From the NCBI RefSeq assembly GCF_900107675.1, contig NZ_FNRI01000005.1, positions 1-64,000 on the forward strand: DNA of 64,000 nt. Direction: 5' to 3'. The notes under the pieces were generated by a model that saw only the letters and a list, made by a program, of their open reading frames with translations, was not told the origin of the DNA and did no database searches. The translations under genes and the position numbers were made by a program. This document shows, piece after piece, positions 57,428 through 64,000 of this stretch; the first letter of the stretch is position 1, and the number at the start of each line of letters is the position of its first letter. Origin of the DNA: Alistipes timonensis JC136 (lineage in GTDB: Bacteria; Bacteroidota; Bacteroidia; Bacteroidales; Rikenellaceae).

Positions 57428-57464
57428 AAACGGCCCCGCTTTGGAAAATGAAGCGGGGCCGTTT
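57428..57464 (+). terminator. Terminator of gadB
   Basis: A perfect 14-bp stem (57428-57441 with 57451-57464) with a nine-base loop and a T4 run. It isolates gadB from the steroid-reductase genes. Confidence 0.95.
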
Positions 57465-57528
57465 TCCTGCGCCCTGCCATACGACGCATCCCGATGCCAA
57501 ACTGGACAATATCCGCGCATCCGGGAAC

Positions 57529-57558
57529 TTGCCGAAAGCAAAAAAATCCGTATCTTTA
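57529..57558 (+). promoter_or_regulatory. Promoter of the steroid-reductase operon
   Basis: TTG (57529-57531), exactly 19 bases, TATCTTTA (57551-57558), one base from the TAnnTTTG consensus. It ends 27 bases before the first ATG. Confidence 0.6.
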
Positions 57559-57585
57559 ACGCGTTTTTACCCGACGCGTGTGATT

Positions 57586-58347
57586 ATGACAGAAACCTTC
57601 CCGATCTTCCTGACCGTCATGGCCCTGCTGGCCGGCGTGGTCTTCGCTGCACTCCACTTTTTCGAAGCCGGATACGGCTACCTCTTCGACCGACGCTACG
57701 GGCCTCCCGTGCCGAACAAAGTCGGCTGGGTGGTAATGGAAGCCCCGGTCTTCGTGCTGATGTGCATCTTGTGGGCCTCGTCCGAACGGATGTGGCAGAC
57801 CGGGCCGCTGGCACTGTTCCTGCTCTTCCAGGCACACTACCTTCAGCGGGCCTTCATCTTCCCGCTGCTGATCCGCGGCAAGGGCAAAATGCCCCTGGGC
57901 ATCGTCCTGATGGGCATGGCGTTCAACACCCTCAACGCCCTGATGCAGGGCGGATGGATTTTCTACGTCTCGCCTGCGGATTACTACGCCGACTGGTTCT
58001 CACAGCCCTACATCTACGTCGGCGGAGCGCTGTTCCTGGCCGGCATGGCCATAAACCTCCATTCGGACCACATCATCCGCAACCTGCGCAAACCCGGCGA
58101 CACGCGCCACTACATTCCCCGCGGCGGAATGTTCCGCTGCGTTTCGTCGGCCAACTATTTCGGCGAACTGATGGAGTGGACGGGCTTCGCCATCGCCTCG
58201 TGGTCGTGGGCGGGCGCGGTGTTCGCATGGTGGACCTTCGCCAACCTCGCACCCCGCGCCGCGTCGCTGCGTAAACGTTATGAACAGGAGTTCGGCGAGG
58301 AGTTCACGAAACTCCGCCGAAAACGCATCATCCCTTTCATCTACTGA
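57586..58347 (+). CDS. Steroid 5-alpha-reductase-like membrane enzyme
   Basis: A 253-residue integral membrane protein of the 3-oxo-5-alpha-steroid 4-dehydrogenase (SRD5A; DUF1295) family, with six or seven hydrophobic segments. The start is the ATG at 57586; the longer frame upstream only overlaps gadB and the terminator. The C-terminal NADPH/steroid site is well kept: NYFGELMEW (Asn190-Trp198), WTFANLAPRAASLRKRY, and the ending RIIPFIY. The expected reaction is NADPH-dependent reduction of the delta-4 bond of a 3-oxo steroid to the 5-alpha (A/B-trans, allo) product. The next two genes are a reductase and a dehydrogenase of the types that complete such a pathway. Other bacterial family members have uncertain substrates. 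Confidence 0.87.
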   Translation: MTETFPIFLTVMALLAGVVFAALHFFEAGYGYLFDRRYGPPVPNKVGWVVMEAPVFVLMCILWASSERMWQTGPLALFLLFQAHYLQRAFIFPLLIRGKGKMPLGIVLMGMAFNTLNALMQGGWIFYVSPADYYADWFSQPYIYVGGALFLAGMAINLHSDHIIRNLRKPGDTRHYIPRGGMFRCVSSANYFGELMEWTGFAIASWSWAGAVFAWWTFANLAPRAASLRKRYEQEFGEEFTKLRRKRIIPFIY

Positions 58348-58424
58348 CCGTCCGGCTTTAGGGGCGACGGACACCCCGCCTGCCCACCAGCCGGTTTTGC
58401 GCTACCAACTTTCAAATTCATAAA

Positions 58425-59636
58425 ATGTCCTCCCTTTTCACCCCTTACAAATTAGGCCCCGTCACGCTGCGCAACCGCACGATCCGCTCGGCGGCCTTCG
58501 AGTCGATGGGCCGGGACTTCGGCCCCACGCAGCAACTCAAAGACTACCACGTCGCGGTAGCCCGCGGAGGCGTGGGCATGACCACGCTGGCCTATGCCGC
58601 CGTATGCCGCAGCGGCCTTTCGTTCAACAAGCAGCTGTGGCTGCGCCCCGAGATCGTTCCGGGGCTGCGCGACATCACCGACGCCGTCCACCGCGAGGGA
58701 GCCGCAGCAGCCATCCAGATCGGCCATTGCGGCAACATGACCCACTGGACCACCGCCGGGCAGATGCCCATCGGAGCCTCGACGGGATTCAATCTATACG
58801 CCTATACGCCCGTCCGGGGAATGAAGAAACGCGAGATCGAGCAGGTCGCACGGGATTTCGGCACGGCGGTCCGCACGGCCCACGACGCCGGGTTCGACTC
58901 CGTGGAGGTGCACGCCGGTCACGGATACCTCATTTCGCAGTTCCTCTCACCCTACACCAACCACCGCCGCGACGAGTACGGCGGATCGCTGGAAAACCGC
59001 ATGCGGTTCATGCGGATGTGTCTCGGGGAGGCTGTCGAAGCGGCCCGCGCATGCGGCATGGCCGTCACCGTGAAACACAACATGTACGACGGATTCAAAG
59101 GGGGCATCGAAATTCCCGAAAGCATCGAGATCGCACGGACAATCGAATCTTTTGGCGTGGACGGCATCGTCCTCTCGGGCGGATTCGTGTCCAAGGCCCC
59201 GATGGCCGTCATGCGGGGGCTGATCCCCATCTACACCATGAGCTACTACTCGCCGCTGTGGCTGCGCTACTTCATCCGCTGGTGCGGCCCCTTTATGATA
59301 AAACAGTTCCCCTTCGAAGAGTGCTACTTCCTGGAAGACGCCAAGAAGTTCCGGGCCGAGCTGAAAGGGCCGCTCATCTATGTCGGGGGACTCGTCAGCC
59401 GCAAGGGCATCGACCGGGCGCTGGACGCCGGGTTCGAACTGGTGCAGATGGCCCGGGCGCTGGTGAACGATCCGTCGTTCGTCAACAAGCTCCGCGAAGG
59501 CGACGCGGCGACACGTAGCGCCTGCGACCACCGCAACTACTGCATCGCGCGGATGTACTCCGTGGACATGAAGTGCTGCAAGGAGTGCCCCGACCTGCCG
59601 CGGAAGATCGTCGAAGAATTAAAACGCCTGCCCTGA
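58425..59636 (+). CDS. OYE-family NADH:flavin oxidoreductase, 5-beta-reductase-like
   Basis: A 403-residue FMN-dependent Old Yellow Enzyme-type TIM barrel. FMN and substrate motifs include AAAIQIGHCG, the His163/His166 pair in VEVHAGHGYL, and YTNHRRDEYGGSLENR. Then IYVGGLVSRKGIDRALD and VQMARALVNDP bind the FMN phosphate. It lacks the C-terminal flavodoxin and FAD/NADH domains of BaiCD/2,4-dienoyl-CoA reductases (about 640 aa). It still ends with a Cys cluster (ACDHRNYC then CCKEC) like their Fe-S motif. Proteins of this single-domain type act as delta-4 3-ketosteroid 5-beta-reductases in gut Bacteroidales. Lies 77 bases after the 5-alpha-reductase and overlaps the SDR gene by one base. Confidence 0.85.
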   Translation: MSSLFTPYKLGPVTLRNRTIRSAAFESMGRDFGPTQQLKDYHVAVARGGVGMTTLAYAAVCRSGLSFNKQLWLRPEIVPGLRDITDAVHREGAAAAIQIGHCGNMTHWTTAGQMPIGASTGFNLYAYTPVRGMKKREIEQVARDFGTAVRTAHDAGFDSVEVHAGHGYLISQFLSPYTNHRRDEYGGSLENRMRFMRMCLGEAVEAARACGMAVTVKHNMYDGFKGGIEIPESIEIARTIESFGVDGIVLSGGFVSKAPMAVMRGLIPIYTMSYYSPLWLRYFIRWCGPFMIKQFPFEECYFLEDAKKFRAELKGPLIYVGGLVSRKGIDRALDAGFELVQMARALVNDPSFVNKLREGDAATRSACDHRNYCIARMYSVDMKCCKECPDLPRKIVEELKRLP

Positions 59637-60448
59637 TGAAACGCGGAGAAGTCACACCGGGAAGCGCCCGGGCGCTCGTCACGGGCGCCGGGTCGGGCAT
59701 CGGGCGCTGCTATGCCCTGCGGCTGGCGGCGCTGGGCTACGACCTCGTGCTGGCGGGCAACCGCCGTGAACCGCTGGAAGCCGTTGCTGCCGAAATACGT
59801 GCCGCCGCGGATCGCTGCGACGTGCGTATCGTCGAGATCGACCTGGCACGGGCGGAGGCCGCCGCGGAGCTCTGGGAAGCCGTGCGGCGCGAAGGGGTCA
59901 CGATAGACATATTGATAAACAACGCCGGGATTTTCTCGTTCCGCGACATCCTCGCCACACCGCCCGAGCGCATCGAACGCATCCTGCTCCTGCACACCCT
60001 CACGAACACCCAATTGTGCCGTCTGGCCGCCGCCGACATGGTGCGGAGAGGCTGCCGGGGGTATATTCTCAACATGTCCTCCTACTCGCTGTGGATGCCC
60101 TTTCCGGGACTGTCGCTGTACAGCGCGTCGAAAGCCTACCTGCGGTCGTTCTCGGTGGCATTCTCGAAAGAGGTCGAGGAGCACGGGATCTGCGTCACGG
60201 CGGTCTGTCCGGCGGGCGTCGCCACGGACCTCTACGGGCTGACGCCCCGCTGGCAGCGCATCGGCCGCCGTCTCGGGGTGCTCATCACCGCCGACTCGTG
60301 CGCCCGGCGCGGGCTCAGGGCCCTGTGGCGGGGCCGCCGGTGCATCGTTCCCGACTGGTGGAACCGCGCATGGATACCCCTTTGCAAGGTGCTGCCGATG
60401 TGGGTGCTGCGGCCGATACGGAAGTTTACGATGAAATTCCAGGCATAA
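59636..60448 (+). CDS. Short-chain dehydrogenase/reductase, probable hydroxysteroid dehydrogenase
   Basis: A 270-residue classical SDR. I start it at 59636 (MKRGEVTPGSARALVTGAG), because TGATG overlaps the stop of the previous gene; an upstream in-frame Met would run into that gene. The cofactor loop is TGAGSGIG (16-23), NNAG is at 95-98, and the triad is Ser139, Tyr152, Lys156. The C-terminal part (WWNRAWIPLCKVLPMWVL) is hydrophobic, like the 17-beta-HSD3/12 group, which suits a lipid substrate. Context suggests a 3-hydroxysteroid dehydrogenase (3-oxo/3-hydroxy interconversion); stereochemistry (3-beta or 3-alpha) cannot be read from sequence. Confidence 0.83.
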   Translation: MKRGEVTPGSARALVTGAGSGIGRCYALRLAALGYDLVLAGNRREPLEAVAAEIRAAADRCDVRIVEIDLARAEAAAELWEAVRREGVTIDILINNAGIFSFRDILATPPERIERILLLHTLTNTQLCRLAAADMVRRGCRGYILNMSSYSLWMPFPGLSLYSASKAYLRSFSVAFSKEVEEHGICVTAVCPAGVATDLYGLTPRWQRIGRRLGVLITADSCARRGLRALWRGRRCIVPDWWNRAWIPLCKVLPMWVLRPIRKFTMKFQA

Positions 60449-60457
60449 CCATACGCA

Positions 60458-60493
60458 AAAAAACAATGCGGCTTTTCGGCCGCATTGTTTTTT
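60458..60493. terminator. Bidirectional terminator, SDR / protease-like gene
   Basis: A perfect 15-bp stem (60458-60472 with 60479-60493) with loop TTTTCG and A6/T6 ends, between the convergent genes. Confidence 0.95.
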
Positions 60494-60509
60494 ACGATTA
60501 CTCCGTGCG

Positions 60510-63140
60510 TCAGTCCACTTTGAGAGCCCGGTCGATCGCCAGAAGCATGTAGCGATAGTGGTTCTTCATGCGCTCCGATGCAGGGGTTCCGAGGGCATTG
60601 CGGTAGAGTTTCTTCATGTCGAGCAACATCCCGTAACGCTTGTAATCCACCGCCGGACGGACCATGAAGGCGACGCTCCGCATCGGCAACACGCCCGACA
60701 CCGGGTCCGAAGTCATCTCCGGAAACACCCGGGCCATCTTCGCCCGGCGGGAGAGCGCCGCGGCATCGGGCAGCGCCTCTCCGGCGAACGCGGAAGCCGA
60801 TGCGGCAGACCTGCGGGTCTGCGTCACCACGCCTGCGTTGCGGATGACGTTAATCAGCAGTAGGCGCTGCATGGCGATATTGGCCTCGGTGGACTCCCGG
60901 CCTGCGGCAACGTCCCGCAGGATATAGCGATAGAGATCGTCCATCGCATCGTCCTGTGTATAGGGGTCGTCCGATTTGGAGGCGCTCAGGTCGAGCGTCG
61001 AAAGGCTTTTGAAGATCACGTCGCTGAGCATGTCGCGGCAATATTCGCCCAGCGACACCACCTCGACCACATCCTTGTTAAGCCGCTCGTTGTCGAGCCA
61101 CGACATGTCTTCGAGCTGTTCGAGCATGAATTGCAACGCCCGGCGTTGCAGGCCGCGGGGAACGGAGAGATAGGTCGGCAGCGCGTCGCCCTCGTGCTTT
61201 TCGTTCAGATAGACGCCCCCGAGATTGGCCGAAACGCTGACGAACGCATAATAGAGCTGGTTCATCACGCTGGCCTGCACCAGCGACCGGAACGTATAGT
61301 CGGCATCCTCCGCCCCGATCCATTCGTCGGCGTGCTTCATCACATAGGCGTAATTGGCGAACTCGTAGGCTGCGGCCCGGACCGGATCGTCGCCCAGGTT
61401 GTAGGGCATCGACCGGGGATCGAGCGCCACGGCCACGGGAGGAGGCGTATAGAGGCACATCGGATCGCTGCGGCGCGCGGCGATGCGACGGTCGAGTTCC
61501 GCCACCTCGTCCTCGGGCGTCACGGCACCCGGAACGGGCCGGTAGAGCCAATCGACGACGTACTCGTCGTAGACGCCCGGTCCCTGCTGCATCAGGGCCA
61601 CACCGCGCTCCTTGTCGCCCGGCTGTGCGACCAGGTTGTAGGGCAATTCATCCATGATCGAAGCCGAAATCCCGTAGCGCTGCGTGAAGGAGGGCGAACG
61701 CAGCGAGTCCACCGGCACGCAGTACGAACCGGCGTAGTTGACCGCAAGGCCCAGACAGGCTCCGGCATGGCGCGCCACGTCGGCCGCCAGCGCCTTTCCG
61801 AACAGCTCCGGGGACATCTTCACCCGGCGCGCGTCGGGATCGGCGGCGCCCAGCTGCACGAAGAGGTCGGTGCGTATCCGCGAGGTCACATTGTGCGGGA
61901 TGCAGATCGTCGCGCTGAGAATCTCTCCGCTGCGGGGATCGATGCGCGCAGAGCTCGAAAGGCTCTCCCCCATCGTGTTGGCGTACTTGACGCACGAAAA
62001 CTTGATGTCGTTGGGATCGAACGACGCATCGTCGCGCGGATAGGGCCGCACCTGCACCGCATCGCGGTAACCGATCTTCTCGAAAGCCGCGTTCCAGCTG
62101 AGCAGGCCCCGCCGGATCGCATCATACCACCCTGCCGGAAACGTGTCATCGACATAGAACACGATCGGACGTTCGGGCGTCGTGAGCTTCCCTGCCGCGA
62201 ACGCCGCAGGGTCGGAGGGTTTGAGGTTCCAGCGGCAGGCGTAATAGACCGCCTTGGCCTCCTGCTCCCGGTCGCTGAACTTCACGAAGGCCACGGGGAC
62301 CGTGCCGATGCGGGAGTCGCACAGCCGCGGCAGCATCACCTCGCGCGGCAGCAGCATCAGCGAACGGCGCGCAAGGGCCGTGTAAGGCGTGTCCTTGTTG
62401 ATGAGGTAGCCGCCGAAACGGGTCGTCAGCGTGAACGAGAGCGAGCTGAGCACCGACACGTTGTCGGCAAAAGCCTCCACACCGCTCAGCAGCGAACATC
62501 CCGCCACGTAGTTGACCGTCGTGGAGAGGAATCCGCCGAAACTGTTGATGCCGTAGGGATCGTGCGGCCGCATCGCCGGAGCGCCGTTCACGAAGAACGA
62601 CGTGGCCTCGAAAACCGACGAACCGTCGGGCGCCTTGCACTTCACGGGGAACGAGGCGATCACCGGGTTGATGTTGCTGCGCCGCACGGCCCGCGCCATC
62701 AGGCTGTCGCCCTCGACCAGCACGCCGGCATGCACGCGCCGCAGACAGATGAGCGAATCGCTGCGGGTGAAGACCACGTGGAGCGGGTCGCGGGGCTGCT
62801 GTCCGGCGAAGCCCTCGCCGGGATCGGAACTCTCCTCGATGGCCGTGCCGAGCAGCATCTCGCGCCCCAGCAGCGAATCGGGCAGTTCGACGTAGAGTTT
62901 GTTGCCCTCGAACATGTGGAGGGTCATGAAGCCCCGGACCGTAGTCACGCGCTTGTCCTTGAAGAGCTTTTCATAGGCGGAAAGCGGTTTGGGCGCCTCC
63001 GTCGTCTTGGACGCGGATTTCTTTTTGCCGCGGGCCGCCGAAGCGGACCCGGGAAGCAGCGTCAGGCCCCCGGCCAGCAGGACGGAAAAGAGGGTCAGCA
63101 GGGCTGTCGGTAAAAATCTTCTCATCGCCGTCTCGCTCAT
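60510..63140 (-). CDS. DUF5117/DUF5118/DUF4953 metalloprotease homologue with degenerate active site
   Basis: An 876-residue exported protein of the zinc-dependent metalloprotease family common in Bacteroidetes. Signal peptide about 6-36 (RRFLPTALLTLFSVLLAGG). Then come DUF5118 (about 45-95), DUF5117 (about 100-290) and the reprolysin-like DUF4953 region. The family's HExxHxxGxxHN motif is replaced: residues 457-468 read RHAGACLGLAVN. All three zinc His (457, 461, 467) and the catalytic Glu (458) are gone, while Gly460, Leu463, Gly464, Leu465 and Asn468 are kept. The later SIMDELPYNLVAQPGD block is preserved. So it is a full-length, uninterrupted pseudoenzyme. Start overlaps the stop of the upstream paralogue (ATGA, 63137-63140). 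Confidence 0.88.
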   Translation of the reverse strand: MSETAMRRFLPTALLTLFSVLLAGGLTLLPGSASAARGKKKSASKTTEAPKPLSAYEKLFKDKRVTTVRGFMTLHMFEGNKLYVELPDSLLGREMLLGTAIEESSDPGEGFAGQQPRDPLHVVFTRSDSLICLRRVHAGVLVEGDSLMARAVRRSNINPVIASFPVKCKAPDGSSVFEATSFFVNGAPAMRPHDPYGINSFGGFLSTTVNYVAGCSLLSGVEAFADNVSVLSSLSFTLTTRFGGYLINKDTPYTALARRSLMLLPREVMLPRLCDSRIGTVPVAFVKFSDREQEAKAVYYACRWNLKPSDPAAFAAGKLTTPERPIVFYVDDTFPAGWYDAIRRGLLSWNAAFEKIGYRDAVQVRPYPRDDASFDPNDIKFSCVKYANTMGESLSSSARIDPRSGEILSATICIPHNVTSRIRTDLFVQLGAADPDARRVKMSPELFGKALAADVARHAGACLGLAVNYAGSYCVPVDSLRSPSFTQRYGISASIMDELPYNLVAQPGDKERGVALMQQGPGVYDEYVVDWLYRPVPGAVTPEDEVAELDRRIAARRSDPMCLYTPPPVAVALDPRSMPYNLGDDPVRAAAYEFANYAYVMKHADEWIGAEDADYTFRSLVQASVMNQLYYAFVSVSANLGGVYLNEKHEGDALPTYLSVPRGLQRRALQFMLEQLEDMSWLDNERLNKDVVEVVSLGEYCRDMLSDVIFKSLSTLDLSASKSDDPYTQDDAMDDLYRYILRDVAAGRESTEANIAMQRLLLINVIRNAGVVTQTRRSAASASAFAGEALPDAAALSRRAKMARVFPEMTSDPVSGVLPMRSVAFMVRPAVDYKRYGMLLDMKKLYRNALGTPASERMKNHYRYMLLAIDRALKVD

Positions 63141-64000
63141 TTCAGGGTTTTCTCGATATTGTGCAGCATCAGCGCATAGTGCATCCGCGTCTTCTGCGAA
63201 CCGCTGTTCACACGGCTTTTGAGCAACCGCTGCACACGCAGCAGATTGGCGTAATTCTCGGCTTCGAGCGACTGCTTGACGACGTAGAGGATGCGCGGCG
63301 GATTGTAGCCCGAAACCGGCCCCGGATCAGCCCCGGCGTGCGAATGCACGTGCTCCGAACCGCAATAGCAGAGATTGTCGGTCATGGACTGATAACCCCG
63401 CAGACACTCCGGAACGGCGATGGCGTAGGGATCGAACCCGATCTCCTCGTCCGGCCCGCCGGCAAAGGCTTTCGGCACGGCGCCCGTACCGGCGTACTTC
63501 AATCCGGCGGCCTTGCAGACGGTCAGCAGGTATTCGCGCTGAATCATCATCTGTTCCTCGGTCGGGTTCTTGCCCTGCACGGTGGGTTTCCAAACGAAAT
63601 CGTAGATGTCTTTCATGCAGGCCTCGACGGTGTAGGGATCGTCGGAGAGCTGCGCGGAGTTCTCGACCTTCACGGCACTCATAACCACGGCGCGGATGAT
63701 GGCGATCTGCATATAGGTCTTGGGAGAGCCCATGAACTGAATGTTGCGCATCAGACCCTCATCGTCCATCCAGTCCAGATCGCCCAACTGGCCGAGCAGA
63801 AACAGCACGGCGGCGCGCTGGCGCTCCCTGGGGACGCTCTTGTAGGCATCGACCGGGTCACCCACGTGCTTTTCGTTGAGATAGATGCCGCCCACGTTGG
63901 CGAACACGTGGCCGATATAGCGGATATACTGGCTGACGATGCCCTTGTAGATGTCGGTCCGGTAGGAATAGTCGCGGTCCTCGTCCTTCACCCAGTCATT
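63137..64000 (-). CDS. DUF4953-type zinc metalloprotease, 5' end outside the window
   Basis: The C-terminal 287 residues of a paralogue of the next gene, open to the right edge; the frame continues through base 64000. It aligns with the C-terminal part of its neighbour (HVFANVGGIYLNEKHVGDPV; SDDPYTVEACMKDIYDF; RMHYALMLHNIEKTLK). The part with the HExxH motif lies beyond the window, so whether it is catalytically active cannot be judged here. It is translationally coupled to the degenerate copy. Confidence 0.88.
   Translation of the reverse strand, partial: NDWVKDEDRDYSYRTDIYKGIVSQYIRYIGHVFANVGGIYLNEKHVGDPVDAYKSVPRERQRAAVLFLLGQLGDLDWMDDEGLMRNIQFMGSPKTYMQIAIIRAVVMSAVKVENSAQLSDDPYTVEACMKDIYDFVWKPTVQGKNPTEEQMMIQREYLLTVCKAAGLKYAGTGAVPKAFAGGPDEEIGFDPYAIAVPECLRGYQSMTDNLCYCGSEHVHSHAGADPGPVSGYNPPRILYVVKQSLEAENYANLLRVQRLLKSRVNSGSQKTRMHYALMLHNIEKTLK

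Noticed and set aside
1..64000. CRISPR array, tRNA/rRNA genes, insertion sequences, integrases, prophage genes
   Set aside because: I looked for regularly spaced repeats, cloverleaf-like segments, transposase or integrase motifs and terminal inverted repeats, and found none that hold up.

Overview
The window reads as chromosome from a moderately GC-rich gut Bacteroidales, most like Rikenellaceae (Alistipes-type). The order-level call is firm. It rests on a SusC/SusD pair with an ECF sigma/FecR switch, an Na+-NQR operon, a Na+-decarboxylating methylmalonyl-CoA operon, and promoters of the Bacteroidetes type (TTTG, about 19-21 bases, then TAnnTTTG) instead of -35/-10 boxes. The genus is inferred. 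I saw no rRNA, tRNA, CRISPR array, insertion sequence or prophage. Functional units are strand-coherent and often separated by perfect bidirectional terminator hairpins.

Layout. 1-2.6 kb: the end of an MFS/OPA-type transporter and a membrane pyrophosphatase. 2.7-15.1 kb (minus): an ECF sigma/anti-sigma pair driving susC, susD, an endonuclease/phosphatase lipoprotein, a BACON lipoprotein and a GH3 glycosidase. 15.3-21.2 kb (minus): nqrABCDEF, whose NqrC carries an N-terminal rubredoxin-like domain. 21.5-24.3 kb (plus): TatD-like hydrolase, TcdA, a D-2-hydroxyacid dehydrogenase and a ProX-type editing deacylase. 24.4-28.5 kb (minus): gpmI and alaS. 28.6-31.3 kb (plus): two M23 peptidases and a HAD phosphatase. 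31.3-35.4 kb (minus): an acetyltransferase, an AddB-like nuclease and a head-GIN protein. 35.5-41.6 kb (plus): AddA, then an ABC exporter, an HprK-like kinase and an ER-type S26 peptidase in a tightly coupled run. 41.6-44.4 kb (minus): tsf, rpsB, rpsI, rplM. 44.6-47.4 kb (minus): two secreted proteins built from four and three TonB_C-like repeats. 47.5-51.5 kb (minus): methylmalonyl-CoA decarboxylase subunits and epimerase. 51.5-55.1 kb: a region with a long rod-shaped non-coding RNA (6S-like candidate) behind tandem promoters, a small HTH protein, a glycosyltransferase, a thioredoxin-fold protein and MeaB. 55.2-57.4 kb: a zinc-less sirtuin and glutamate decarboxylase. 57.6-60.4 kb (plus): steroid 5-alpha-reductase, an OYE-type reductase and an SDR, matching the three activities gut Bacteroidales use on 3-oxo-delta-4 bile acids and steroids. 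60.5-64 kb (minus): two paralogous DUF4953-type metalloproteases, of which the complete one has lost every zinc ligand.

How it fits together. Three primary or potential Na+ pumps (NQR, membrane PPase, methylmalonyl-CoA decarboxylase) plus epimerase and MeaB describe the Na+-coupled succinate-to-propionate metabolism of gut Bacteroidetes. The parts most worth follow-up are the steroid/bile-acid reductase operon, the rubredoxin-NqrC fusion, the rod-shaped RNA with its repeated promoter-plus-palindrome element, the exporter/kinase/peptidase cassette, and the pseudoprotease.
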